Assembly (NCBI GenBank): GCA_030867875.1
Contig: JAOWCC010000795.1
Location: forward strand, 1 to 64,000
Source: Actinernus sp. WN-2022
Lineage: Eukaryota > Cnidaria > Anthozoa > Actiniaria > Actinernidae
Direction of reading: 5' to 3'
DNA length: 64,000 nt
Both the position numbers and the translations under genes were made by a program. Shown piece by piece: positions 1-10,783 of this stretch. How positions within the stretch are numbered: the stretch's first letter is position 1; each line of letters starts with the position of its first letter. Below the pieces are notes generated by a model. The model did not search any database. It saw nothing but the letters and a program-made list of their open reading frames with translations, and was not told where the DNA came from.

Positions 1-954
1 ACGCCCATGTTCTGCGCTTGGTGCACAAACGGTCCATCCGATCCTGTATGTATATCCCCCCCTCCTGGATATTATTGGGGTTATTAAGCTTAATGACATA
101 CTATATTATGGCCTAGGTCTTACAGAAGACAGGGCTAATGCATGCATATGGCTCTAATTAATGGCAGACGTCCTAATTGCATGTACATAAATTAAGCAGT
201 GTCCCAGAAATAATTATTAATGAGACCACCTTTTGAAAAATCATGTTAGATATTGAATACAAATGAGTATATTTTATATACCGCATATTACCTGGCCCAT
301 ACATTAATTGTTTGTACCTGCTACAGATGTCCAGTCCTCGATTGGCAGATTTCCAAGCATTATCTAACTTGATTTTCCAAAAGGTGGTCACCATCACACT
401 GGATTGATCAGACATTTCAGACTAGCTCCCAGGCTCCTGGAAATCAGTAAAAATGCTGGTTAAGGAGCGTAGGTGACACCGCCCATACCCTGGGCTTGGT
501 GCACAACCCGTCCACCCGATCCTGTATATATATATTTCCCCCACCCTTCCTGGATATATATTGGCGTTAAAGCTTAATGACATAATAATTATATTATGGC
601 CTTATAGCTCTAAGACAGGGCTAATGCATGCATATGGCTCTAATTCATGGCAGACGTCCTGATTGGATGTGGCCCTAATGGCATGTACATAAATTAAGCA
701 GTGTCCCAGAAATAATGATTCATGAGACCACCTTTTGAAAAATCATGTTAGATATTCAACACAAATGAGTATATTTTATATACCGCATATTACCTGGCCC
801 ATACATTAATTGTTTGTACCTGCTATAGATGTCCAGTCCTCGATTGGCAGATTTCCAAGCATTATCTAACTTGATTTTCCAAAAGGTGGTCACCATCACA
901 CTGGATTTATCAGACATTTTAGACTAGCTCCCAGGCTCCTGGAAAACAGTAAAA
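1..954 (+). repeat. Left-edge partial HOR
   Basis: The window begins 26 bp into a monomer A, whose remainder occupies 1-452; a full monomer B follows at 453-954. Sequence matches the canonical unit throughout, so the array continues to the left of the window. Confidence 0.95.
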
Positions 955-1062
955 ATGCTGGTTAAGGACCGTAGGTGCCTACGCCCATGTTCTGCGCTTG
1001 GTGCACAAACGGTCCATCCGATCCTGTATGTATATCCCCCCCTCCTGGATATTATTGGGGTT

Positions 1063-1074
1063 ATTAAGCTTAAT
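1063..1074. repeat. Perfect 12-bp palindrome ATTAAGCTTAAT (A only)
   Basis: A perfect dyad centred on AAGCTT in monomer A. In B the same place reads TTAAAGCTTAATG, which keeps the central AAGCTT but breaks the outer symmetry. It recurs in every canonical A monomer; one copy (22545-23524) has an extra A just here. Confidence 0.8.
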
Positions 1075-1117
1075 GACATACTATATTATGGCCTAGGTCT
1101 TACAGAAGACAGGGCTA

Positions 1118-1127
1118 ATGCATGCAT
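1118..1127. repeat. Perfect 10-bp palindrome ATGCATGCAT (A and B)
   Basis: A perfect dyad shared by both monomers (in B at 1600-1609, allowing for phase). It marks the border between the diverged first third of the monomer and the nearly identical remainder. One B copy has an inserted T at its edge (15363). Confidence 0.8.
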
Positions 1128-1203
1128 ATGGCTCTAATTAATGGCAGACGTCCTAATTGCATGTACATAAATTAAGCAGTGTCCCAGAAATAATTATTAA
1201 TGA

Positions 1204-1234
1204 GACCACCTTTTGAAAAATCATGTTAGATATT
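1204..1234 (+). repeat. Left arm of the 31-bp inverted repeat (monomer A)
   Basis: The arm runs from GACCACC to TTAGATATT and pairs with 1339-1369 with three mismatches across 31 bp, leaving a 104-bp loop. Both arms are conserved in all A and B monomers, so single-stranded DNA or RNA of either strand could fold into a long hairpin once per monomer. Confidence 0.9.
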
Positions 1235-1247
1235 GAATACAAATGAG

Positions 1248-1325
1248 TATATTTTATATACCGCATATTACCTGGCCCATACATTAATTGTTTGTACCTG
1301 CTACAGATGTCCAGTCCTCGATTGG
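1248..1325 (-). promoter_or_regulatory. Possible minus-strand CCAAT/TATA promoter-like arrangement
   Basis: On the minus strand the motif GCCAAT lies at about 1326-1321, and a strong TATA-like string TATATAAAATATA at 1260-1248, roughly 60 bp downstream. This spacing is compatible with an RNA polymerase II promoter that would start near 1220, inside the left hairpin arm. It is present in both A and B, in every unit. It is a motif match only, in AT-rich DNA where TATA-like strings are common, and no transcript evidence is available. Confidence 0.2.
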
Positions 1326-1338
1326 CAGATTTCCAAGC

Positions 1339-1369
1339 ATTATCTAACTTGATTTTCCAAAAGGTGGTC
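1339..1369 (-). repeat. Right arm of the 31-bp inverted repeat (monomer A)
   Basis: The arm runs from ATTATCTAAC to AGGTGGTC and is the reverse complement of 1204-1234 at 28 of 31 positions. Mismatches lie at the second base of this arm, in the CTAACTTG segment, and in the TTTTCC segment. Confidence 0.9.
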
Positions 1370-1504
1370 ACCATCACACTGGATTGATCAGACATTTCAG
1401 ACTAGCTCCCAGGCTCCTGGAAATCAGTAAAAATGCTGGTTAAGGAGCGTAGGTGACACCGCCCATACCCTGGGCTTGGTGCACAACCCGTCCACCCGAT
1501 CCTG

Positions 1505-1515
1505 TATATATATAT
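1505..1515. repeat. Short TA dinucleotide tract in monomer B
   Basis: An 11-bp TATATATATAT run follows CCTG in each B monomer. Monomer A has TGTATGTATAT at the equivalent place. Its length did not vary among the copies I compared, which is unusual for a dinucleotide run and fits very recent copying of the array. Confidence 0.75.
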
Positions 1516-1678
1516 TTCCCCCACCCTTCCTGGATATATATTGGCGTTAAAGCTTAATGACATAATAATTATATTATGGCCTTATAGCTCTAAGACAGGG
1601 CTAATGCATGCATATGGCTCTAATTCATGGCAGACGTCCTGATTGGATGTGGCCCTAATGGCATGTACATAAATTAAG

Positions 1679-1883
1679 CAGTGTCCCAGAAATAATGATT
1701 CATGAGACCACCTTTTGAAAAATCATGTTAGATATTCAACACAAATGAGTATATTTTATATACCGCATATTACCTGGCCCATACATTAATTGTTTGTACC
1801 TGCTATAGATGTCCAGTCCTCGATTGGCAGATTTCCAAGCATTATCTAACTTGATTTTCCAAAAGGTGGTCACCATCACACTG
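1679..1883. mobile_element. MITE-like 205-bp inverted-repeat element in monomer B (reference copy)
   Basis: Same element as in monomer A, also exactly 205 bp with CAGTG and CACTG ends. It has the same 31-bp arms (1706-1736 and 1841-1871) around a 104-bp spacer. It differs from the A copy at about five positions: two in the left subterminal region (AATGATTCAT for AATTATTAAT), two just inside the left arm (CAACAC for GAATAC) and one in the spacer (CTATAG for CTACAG). The right flank is GATTTATC, again no convincing target duplication. It recurs 246-450 bp after the start of each B monomer. Confidence 0.5.
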
Positions 1884-4800
1884 GATTTATCAGACATTTT
1901 AGACTAGCTCCCAGGCTCCTGGAAAACAGTAAAAATGCTGGTTAAGGACCGTAGGTGCCTACGCCCATGTTCTGCGCTTGGTGCACAAACGGTCCATCCG
2001 ATCCTGTATGTATATCCCCCCCTCCTGGATATTATTGGGGTTATTAAGCTTAATGACATACTATATTATGGCCTAGGTCTTACAGAAGACAGGGCTAATG
2101 CATGCATATGGCTCTAATTAATGGCAGACGTCCTAATTGCATGTACATAAATTAAGCAGTGTCCCAGAAATAATTATTAATGAGACCACCTTTTGAAAAA
2201 TCATGTTAGATATTGAATACAAATGAGTATATTTTATATACCGCATATTACCTGGCCCATACATTAATTGTTTGTACCTGCTACAGATGTCCAGTCCTCG
2301 ATTGGCAGATTTCCAAGCATTATCTAACTTGATTTTCCAAAAGGTGGTCACCATCACACTGGATTGATCAGACATTTCAGACTAGCTCCCAGGCTCCTGG
2401 AAATCAGTAAAAATGCTGGTTAAGGAGCGTAGGTGACACCGCCCATACCCTGGGCTTGGTGCACAACCCGTCCACCCGATCCTGTATATATATATTTCCC
2501 CCACCCTTCCTGGATATATATTGGCGTTAAAGCTTAATGACATAATAATTATATTATGGCCTTATAGCTCTAAGACAGGGCTAATGCATGCATATGGCTC
2601 TAATTCATGGCAGACGTCCTGATTGGATGTGGCCCTAATGGCATGTACATAAATTAAGCAGTGTCCCAGAAATAATGATTCATGAGACCACCTTTTGAAA
2701 AATCATGTTAGATATTCAACACAAATGAGTATATTTTATATACCGCATATTACCTGGCCCATACATTAATTGTTTGTACCTGCTATAGATGTCCAGTCCT
2801 CGATTGGCAGATTTCCAAGCATTATCTAACTTGATTTTCCAAAAGGTGGTCACCATCACACTGGATTTATCAGACATTTTAGACTAGCTCCCAGGCTCCT
2901 GGAAAACAGTAAAAATGCTGGTTAAGGACCGTAGGTGCCTACGCCCATGTTCTGCGCTTGGTGCACAAACGGTCCATCCGATCCTGTATGTATATCCCCC
3001 CCTCCTGGATATTATTGGGGTTATTAAGCTTAATGACATACTATATTATGGCCTAGGTCTTACAGAAGACAGGGCTAATGCATGCATATGGCTCTAATTA
3101 ATGGCAGACGTCCTAATTGCATGTACATAAATTAAGCAGTGTCCCAGAAATAATTATTAATGAGACCACCTTTTGAAAAATCATGTTAGATATTGAATAC
3201 AAATGAGTATATTTTATATACCGCATATTACCTGGCCCATACATTAATTGTTTGTACCTGCTACAGATGTCCAGTCCTCGATTGGCAGATTTCCAAGCAT
3301 TATCTAACTTGATTTTCCAAAAGGTGGTCACCATCACACTGGATTGATCAGACATTTCAGACTAGCTCCCAGGCTCCTGGAAATCAGTAAAAATGCTGGT
3401 TAAGGAGCGTAGGTGACACCGCCCATACCCTGGGCTTGGTGCACAACCCGTCCACCCGATCCTGTATATATATATTTCCCCCACCCTTCCTGGATATATA
3501 TTGGCGTTAAAGCTTAATGACATAATAATTATATTATGGCCTTATAGCTCTAAGACAGGGCTAATGCATGCATATGGCTCTAATTCATGGCAGACGTCCT
3601 GATTGGATGTGGCCCTAATGGCATGTACATAAATTAAGCAGTGTCCCAGAAATAATGATTCATGAGACCACCTTTTGAAAAATCATGTTAGATATTCAAC
3701 ACAAATGAGTATATTTTATATACCGCATATTACCTGGCCCATACATTAATTGTTTGTACCTGCTATAGATGTCCAGTCCTCGATTGGCAGATTTCCAAGC
3801 ATTATCTAACTTGATTTTCCAAAAGGTGGTCACCATCACACTGGATTTATCAGACATTTTAGACTAGCTCCCAGGCTCCTGGAAAACAGTAAAAATGCTG
3901 GTTAAGGACCGTAGGTGCCTACGCCCATGTTCTGCGCTTGGTGCACAAACGGTCCATCCGATCCTGTATGTATATCCCCCCCTCCTGGATATTATTGGGG
4001 TTATTAAGCTTAATGACATACTATATTATGGCCTAGGTCTTACAGAAGACAGGGCTAATGCATGCATATGGCTCTAATTAATGGCAGACGTCCTAATTGC
4101 ATGTACATAAATTAAGCAGTGTCCCAGAAATAATTATTAATGAGACCACCTTTTGAAAAATCATGTTAGATATTGAATACAAATGAGTATATTTTATATA
4201 CCGCATATTACCTGGCCCATACATTAATTGTTTGTACCTGCTACAGATGTCCAGTCCTCGATTGGCAGATTTCCAAGCATTATCTAACTTGATTTTCCAA
4301 AAGGTGGTCACCATCACACTGGATTGATCAGACATTTCAGACTAGCTCCCAGGCTCCTGGAAATCAGTAAAAATGCTGGTTAAGGAGCGTAGGTGACACC
4401 GCCCATACCCTGGGCTTGGTGCACAACCCGTCCACCCGATCCTGTATATATATATTTCCCCCACCCTTCCTGGATATATATTGGCGTTAAAGCTTAATGA
4501 CATAATAATTATATTATGGCCTTATAGCTCTAAGACAGGGCTAATGCATGCATATGGCTCTAATTCATGGCAGACGTCCTGATTGGATGTGGCCCTAATG
4601 GCATGTACATAAATTAAGCAGTGTCCCAGAAATAATGATTCATGAGACCACCTTTTGAAAAATCATGTTAGATATTCAACACAAATGAGTATATTTTATA
4701 TACCGCATATTACCTGGCCCATACATTAATTGTTTGTACCTGCTATAGATGTCCAGTCCTCGATTGGCAGATTTCCAAGCATTATCTAACTTGATTTTCC

Positions 4801-6834
4801 AAAAGGTGGTCACCATCACACTGGATTTATCAGACATTTTAGACTAGCTCCCAGGCTCCTGGAAAACAGTAAAAATGCTGGTTAAGGACCGTAGGTGCCT
4901 ACGCCCATGTTCTGCGCTTGGTGCACAAACGGTCCATCCGATCCTGTATGTATATCCCCCCCTCCTGGATATTATTGGGGTTATTAAGCTTAATGACATA
5001 CTATATTATGGCCTAGGTCTTACAGAAGACAGGGCTAATGCATGCATATGGCTCTAATTAATGGCAGACGTCCTAATTGCATGTACATAAATTAAGCAGT
5101 GTCCCAGAAATAATTATTAATGAGACCACCTTTTGAAAAATCATGTTAGATATTGAATACAAATGAGTATATTTTATATACCGCATATTACCTGGCCCAT
5201 ACATTAATTGTTTGTACCTGCTACAGATGTCCAGTCCTCGATTGGCAGATTTCCAAGCATTATCTAACTTGATTTTCCAAAAGGTGGTCACCATCACACT
5301 GGATTGATCAGACATTTCAGACTAGCTCCCAGGCTCCTGGAAATCAGTAAAAATGCTGGTTAAGGAGCGTAGGTGACACCGCCCATACCCTGGGCTTGGT
5401 GCACAACCCGTCCACCCGATCCTGTATATATATATTTCCCCCACCCTTCCTGGATATATATTGGCGTTAAAGCTTAATGACATAATAATTATATTATGGC
5501 CTTATAGCTCTAAGACAGGGCTAATGCATGCATATGGCTCTAATTCATGGCAGACGTCCTGATTGGATGTGGCCCTAATGGCATGTACATAAATTAAGCA
5601 GTGTCCCAGAAATAATGATTCATGAGACCACCTTTTGAAAAATCATGTTAGATATTCAACACAAATGAGTATATTTTATATACCGCATATTACCTGGCCC
5701 ATACATTAATTGTTTGTACCTGCTATAGATGTCCAGTCCTCGATTGGCAGATTTCCAAGCATTATCTAACTTGATTTTCCAAAAGGTGGTCACCATCACA
5801 CTGGATTTATCAGACATTTTAGACTAGCTCCCAGGCTCCTGGAAAACAGTAAAAATGCTGGTTAAGGACCGTAGGTGCCTACGCCCATGTTCTGCGCTTG
5901 GTGCACAAACGGTCCATCCGATCCTGTATGTATATCCCCCCCTCCTGGATATTATTGGGGTTATTAAGCTTAATGACATACTATATTATGGCCTAGGTCT
6001 TACAGAAGACAGGGCTAATGCATGCATATGGCTCTAATTAATGGCAGACGTCCTAATTGCATGTACATAAATTAAGCAGTGTCCCAGAAATAATTATTAA
6101 TGAGACCACCTTTTGAAAAATCATGTTAGATATTGAATACAAATGAGTATATTTTATATACCGCATATTACCTGGCCCATACATTAATTGTTTGTACCTG
6201 CTACAGATGTCCAGTCCTCGATTGGCAGATTTCCAAGCATTATCTAACTTGATTTTCCAAAAGGTGGTCACCATCACACTGGATTGATCAGACATTTCAG
6301 ACTAGCTCCCAGGCTCCTGGAAATCAGTAAAAATGCTGGTTAAGGAGCGTAGGTGACACCGCCCATACCCTGGGCTTGGTGCACAACCCGTCCACCCGAT
6401 CCTGTATATATATATTTCCCCCACCCTTCCTGGATATATATTGGCGTTAAAGCTTAATGACATAATAATTATATTATGGCCTTATAGCTCTAAGACAGGG
6501 CTAATGCATGCATATGGCTCTAATTCATGGCAGACGTCCTGATTGGATGTGGCCCTAATGGCATGTACATAAATTAAGCAGTGTCCCAGAAATAATGATT
6601 CATGAGACCACCTTTTGAAAAATCATGTTAGATATTCAACACAAATGAGTATATTTTATATACCGCATATTACCTGGCCCATACATTAATTGTTTGTACC
6701 TGCTATAGATGTCCAGTCCTCGATTGGCAGATTTCCAAGCATTATCTAACTTGATTTTCCAAAAGGTGGTCACCATCACACTGGATTTATCAGACATTTT
6801 AGACTAGCTCCCAGGCTCCTGGAAAACAGTAAAA

Positions 6835-7830
6835 ATGCTGGTTAAGGACCGTAGGTGCCTACGCCCATGTTCTGCGCTTGGTGCACAAACGGTCCATCCG
6901 ATCCTGTATGTATATCCCCCCCTCCTGGATATTATTGGGGTTATTAAGCTTAATGACATACTATATTATGGCCTAGGTCTTACAGAAGACAGGGCTAATG
7001 CATGCATATGGCTCTAATTAATGGCAGACGTCCTGATTGGATGTGGCCCTAATGGCATGTACATAAATTAAGCAGTGTCCCAGAAATAATTATTAATGAG
7101 ACCACCTTTTGAAAAATCATGTTAGATATTGAATACAAATGAGTATATTTTATATACCGCATATTACCTGGCCCATACATTAATTGTTTGTACCTGCTAC
7201 AGATGTCCAGTCCTCGATTGGCAGATTTCCAAGCATTATCTAACTTGATTTTCCAAAAGGTGGTCACCATCACACTGGATTGATCAGACATTTCAGACTA
7301 GCTCCCAGGCTCCTGGAAATCAGTAAAAATGCTGGTTAAGGAGCGTAGGTGACACCGCCCATACCCTGGGCTTGGTGCACAACCCGTCCACCCGATCCTG
7401 TATATATATATTTCCCCCACCCTTCCTGGATATATATTGGCGTTAAAGCTTAATGACATAATAATTATATTATGGCCTTATAGCTCTAAGACAGGGCTAA
7501 TGCATGCATATGGCTCTAATTCATGGCAGACGTCCTGATTGGATGTGGCCCTAATGGCATGTACATAAATTAAGCAGTGTCCCAGAAATAATGATTCATG
7601 AGACCACCTTTTGAAAAATCATGTTAGATATTCAACACAAATGAGTATATTTTATATACCGCATATTACCTGGCCCATACATTAATTGTTTGTACCTGCT
7701 ATAGATGTCCAGTCCTCGATTGGCAGATTTCCAAGCATTATCTAACTTGATTTTCCAAAAGGTGGTCACCATCACACTGGATTTATCAGACATTTTAGAC
7801 TAGCTCCCAGGCTCCTGGAAAACAGTAAAA
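6835..7830 (+). repeat. Variant HOR, 996 bp: B-type patch in monomer A
   Basis: Its A monomer contains the 16-bp block normally found only in B (7035-7050) and also the B-type G at 7054. The nearest diagnostic sites on both sides, 7020 and 7091, are A-type. The B-like tract is therefore at least 20 bp and at most 70 bp. It looks like gene conversion from a neighbouring B monomer; a surviving ancestral A copy is the alternative. Confidence 0.9.
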
Positions 7831-9790
7831 ATGCTGGTTAAGGACCGTAGGTGCCTACGCCCATGTTCTGCGCTTGGTGCACAAACGGTCCATCCGATCC
7901 TGTATGTATATCCCCCCCTCCTGGATATTATTGGGGTTATTAAGCTTAATGACATACTATATTATGGCCTAGGTCTTACAGAAGACAGGGCTAATGCATG
8001 CATATGGCTCTAATTAATGGCAGACGTCCTAATTGCATGTACATAAATTAAGCAGTGTCCCAGAAATAATTATTAATGAGACCACCTTTTGAAAAATCAT
8101 GTTAGATATTGAATACAAATGAGTATATTTTATATACCGCATATTACCTGGCCCATACATTAATTGTTTGTACCTGCTACAGATGTCCAGTCCTCGATTG
8201 GCAGATTTCCAAGCATTATCTAACTTGATTTTCCAAAAGGTGGTCACCATCACACTGGATTGATCAGACATTTCAGACTAGCTCCCAGGCTCCTGGAAAT
8301 CAGTAAAAATGCTGGTTAAGGAGCGTAGGTGACACCGCCCATACCCTGGGCTTGGTGCACAACCCGTCCACCCGATCCTGTATATATATATTTCCCCCAC
8401 CCTTCCTGGATATATATTGGCGTTAAAGCTTAATGACATAATAATTATATTATGGCCTTATAGCTCTAAGACAGGGCTAATGCATGCATATGGCTCTAAT
8501 TCATGGCAGACGTCCTGATTGGATGTGGCCCTAATGGCATGTACATAAATTAAGCAGTGTCCCAGAAATAATGATTCATGAGACCACCTTTTGAAAAATC
8601 ATGTTAGATATTCAACACAAATGAGTATATTTTATATACCGCATATTACCTGGCCCATACATTAATTGTTTGTACCTGCTATAGATGTCCAGTCCTCGAT
8701 TGGCAGATTTCCAAGCATTATCTAACTTGATTTTCCAAAAGGTGGTCACCATCACACTGGATTTATCAGACATTTTAGACTAGCTCCCAGGCTCCTGGAA
8801 AACAGTAAAAATGCTGGTTAAGGACCGTAGGTGCCTACGCCCATGTTCTGCGCTTGGTGCACAAACGGTCCATCCGATCCTGTATGTATATCCCCCCCTC
8901 CTGGATATTATTGGGGTTATTAAGCTTAATGACATACTATATTATGGCCTAGGTCTTACAGAAGACAGGGCTAATGCATGCATATGGCTCTAATTAATGG
9001 CAGACGTCCTAATTGCATGTACATAAATTAAGCAGTGTCCCAGAAATAATTATTAATGAGACCACCTTTTGAAAAATCATGTTAGATATTGAATACAAAT
9101 GAGTATATTTTATATACCGCATATTACCTGGCCCATACATTAATTGTTTGTACCTGCTACAGATGTCCAGTCCTCGATTGGCAGATTTCCAAGCATTATC
9201 TAACTTGATTTTCCAAAAGGTGGTCACCATCACACTGGATTGATCAGACATTTCAGACTAGCTCCCAGGCTCCTGGAAATCAGTAAAAATGCTGGTTAAG
9301 GAGCGTAGGTGACACCGCCCATACCCTGGGCTTGGTGCACAACCCGTCCACCCGATCCTGTATATATATATTTCCCCCACCCTTCCTGGATATATATTGG
9401 CGTTAAAGCTTAATGACATAATAATTATATTATGGCCTTATAGCTCTAAGACAGGGCTAATGCATGCATATGGCTCTAATTCATGGCAGACGTCCTGATT
9501 GGATGTGGCCCTAATGGCATGTACATAAATTAAGCAGTGTCCCAGAAATAATGATTCATGAGACCACCTTTTGAAAAATCATGTTAGATATTCAACACAA
9601 ATGAGTATATTTTATATACCGCATATTACCTGGCCCATACATTAATTGTTTGTACCTGCTATAGATGTCCAGTCCTCGATTGGCAGATTTCCAAGCATTA
9701 TCTAACTTGATTTTCCAAAAGGTGGTCACCATCACACTGGATTTATCAGACATTTTAGACTAGCTCCCAGGCTCCTGGAAAACAGTAAAA
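7831..9790 (+). repeat. Block of two canonical HORs
   Basis: Units start at 7831 and 8811, both 980 bp and without visible changes. Confidence 0.92.
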
Positions 9791-10783
9791 ATGCTGGTTA
9801 AGGACCGTAGGTGCCTACGCCCATGTTCTGCGCTTGGTGCACAAACGGTCCATCCGATCCTGTATGTATATCCCCCCCTCCTGGATATTATTGGGGTTAT
9901 TAAGCTTAATGACATACTATATTATGGCCTAGGTCTTACAGAAGACAGGGCTAATGCATGCATATGGCTCTAATTAATGGCAGACGTCCTAATTGCATGT
10001 ACATAAATTAAGCAGTGTCCCAGAAATAATTATTAATGAGACCACCTTTTGAAAAATCATGTTAGATATTGAATACAAATGAGTATATTTTATATACCGC
10101 ATATTACCTGGCCCATACATTAATTGTTTGTACCTGCTACAGATGTCCAGTCCTCGATTGGCAGATTTCCAAGCATTATCTAACTTGATTTTCCAAAAGG
10201 TGGTCACCATCACACTGGATTGATCAGACATTTCAGACTAGCTCCCAGGCTCCTGGAAATCAGTAAAAATGCTGGTTAAGGAGCGTAGGTGACACCGCCC
10301 ATACCCTGGGCTTGGTGCACAACCCGTCCACCCGATCCTGTATATATATATTTCCCCCACCCTTCCTGGATATATATTGGCGTTAAAGCTTAATGACATA
10401 ATAATTATATTATGGCCTTATAGCTCTAAGACAGGGCTAATGCATGCATATGGCTCTAATTCATGGCAGACGTCCTGATTGGATGTGGCCCTAATGGCAT
10501 GTACATAAATTAAGCAGTGTCCCAGAAATAATGATTCATGAGACCACCTTTTGAAACCACCTTTTGAAAAATCATGTTAGATATTCAACACAAATGAGTA
10601 TATTTTATATACCGCATATTACCTGGCCCATACATTAATTGTTTGTACCTGCTATAGATGTCCAGTCCTCGATTGGCAGATTTCCAAGCATTATCTAACT
10701 TGATTTTCCAAAAGGTGGTCACCATCACACTGGATTTATCAGACATTTTAGACTAGCTCCCAGGCTCCTGGAAAACAGTAAAA
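9791..10783 (+). repeat. Variant HOR, 993 bp: 13-bp tandem duplication
   Basis: In the B monomer the 13-mer ACCACCTTTTGAA occurs twice in direct succession (10543-10555 and 10556-10568). It forms nt 2-14 of the left hairpin arm, so the duplication lengthens one arm only and should unbalance the hairpin. The form is that of replication slippage. Confidence 0.92.

Larger units (their letters stand above)
1177..1381. mobile_element. MITE-like 205-bp inverted-repeat element in monomer A (reference copy)
   Basis: Seen directly: the segment begins CAGTG and ends CACTG, is 205 bp long, and contains 31-bp inverted arms at 1204-1234 and 1339-1369 with 28 of 31 positions complementary. Read from the right end on the minus strand, it starts CAGTGTGATGGTGACCACC followed by TTTTGG. 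Family knowledge: hAT transposons and their non-autonomous MITEs often begin CAGTG or CAGNG and carry short terminal inverted repeats with an 8-bp target duplication. Against this, the flanking octamers (AAATTAAG and GATTGATC) do not match, and beyond the 5-6 terminal bases the left outer region (about 1182-1203) pairs poorly with the right. I infer a decayed MITE fixed inside the satellite monomer; an ordinary hairpin of other origin remains possible. It recurs at unit start +222 to +426 in every A monomer. Confidence 0.5.
955..1432 (+). repeat. Monomer A (478 bp), reference copy
   Basis: Monomer A is told from B by GGACCG at nt 13-18, a run of seven C near nt 85, AAGCTTAATGACATACT, CCTAGGTCTTACAGAAGAC, TAATTAATGG, and absence of a 16-bp block that B has after CAGACGTCCT. 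From the ATGCATGCAT palindrome (1118-1127) to its end it differs from B at only about ten substitutions plus that 16-bp gap. Before that point divergence is much higher, with several indels. It contains a 205-bp inverted-repeat element at 1177-1381. Confidence 0.93.
955..1934 (+). repeat. Reference copy of the canonical 980-bp HOR (A+B)
   Basis: This is the first complete unit and serves as the reference for all others. It runs from the ATG of monomer A to the base before the next A. By eye it is identical to 54 other complete units. The phase of the start is arbitrary, chosen because both monomers share the motif ATGCTGGTTAAGGA there. The unit is AT-rich, with a C-rich tract and TA-rich stretches near the start of each monomer and the inverted repeat in the second half of each. 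Confidence 0.95.
1433..1934 (+). repeat. Monomer B (502 bp), reference copy
   Basis: Monomer B is marked by GGAGCG at nt 13-18, GACACCGCCC, a TATATATATAT tract (1505-1515), CCCCCACCCTTCCTGG, a 16-bp block GATTGGATGTGGCCCT absent from A, and ATTCAACAC after the left hairpin arm. It carries the same 205-bp inverted-repeat element as A (1679-1883), so that element predates the split into A and B. Confidence 0.93.
955..6834 (+). repeat. Block of six canonical 980-bp HORs
   Basis: Unit starts are 955, 1935, 2915, 3895, 4875 and 5855. I see no difference among these six units. Confidence 0.92.

Noticed and set aside
955..1137. A 60-codon plus-strand open frame in nearly every monomer A
   Set aside because: It is identical simply because the repeats are identical. 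The B monomer does not keep the frame, single indels break it (22545 and 55113 units), and I recognise no domain. It is a chance frame in satellite DNA.
1257..1280. Resemblance of CATATTACCTGGC to the 5' end of U1 snRNA
   Set aside because: Only about ten bases match and none of the rest of U1 follows; there is no Sm site or snRNA fold.
1312..1326. Possible RNA polymerase III B box near CCTCGATTGG or its complement
   Set aside because: Too many mismatches to the GGTTCGANNCC core and no A box at a suitable distance; not a tRNA or tRNA-derived SINE.
1169..1389. 8-bp target site duplication around the MITE-like element
   Set aside because: The flanks AAATTAAG and GATTGATC (GATTTATC in B) match at only three or four of eight positions, so no duplication can be claimed.
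1153..1395. An 80-codon minus-strand open frame in nearly every monomer A
   Set aside because: The same frame stops after 53 codons in B (for example 756-917), where one of the few A/B differences creates a stop. It runs straight through both hairpin arms and loop, has no recognisable motif, and A/B differences show no bias toward silent changes.
1470..1515. CENP-B box-like sequence around ACCCGTCCACCCGATCC
   Set aside because: The CCCG spacing superficially resembles the reverse complement of the box, but the essential downstream CGAA and the required T are missing.
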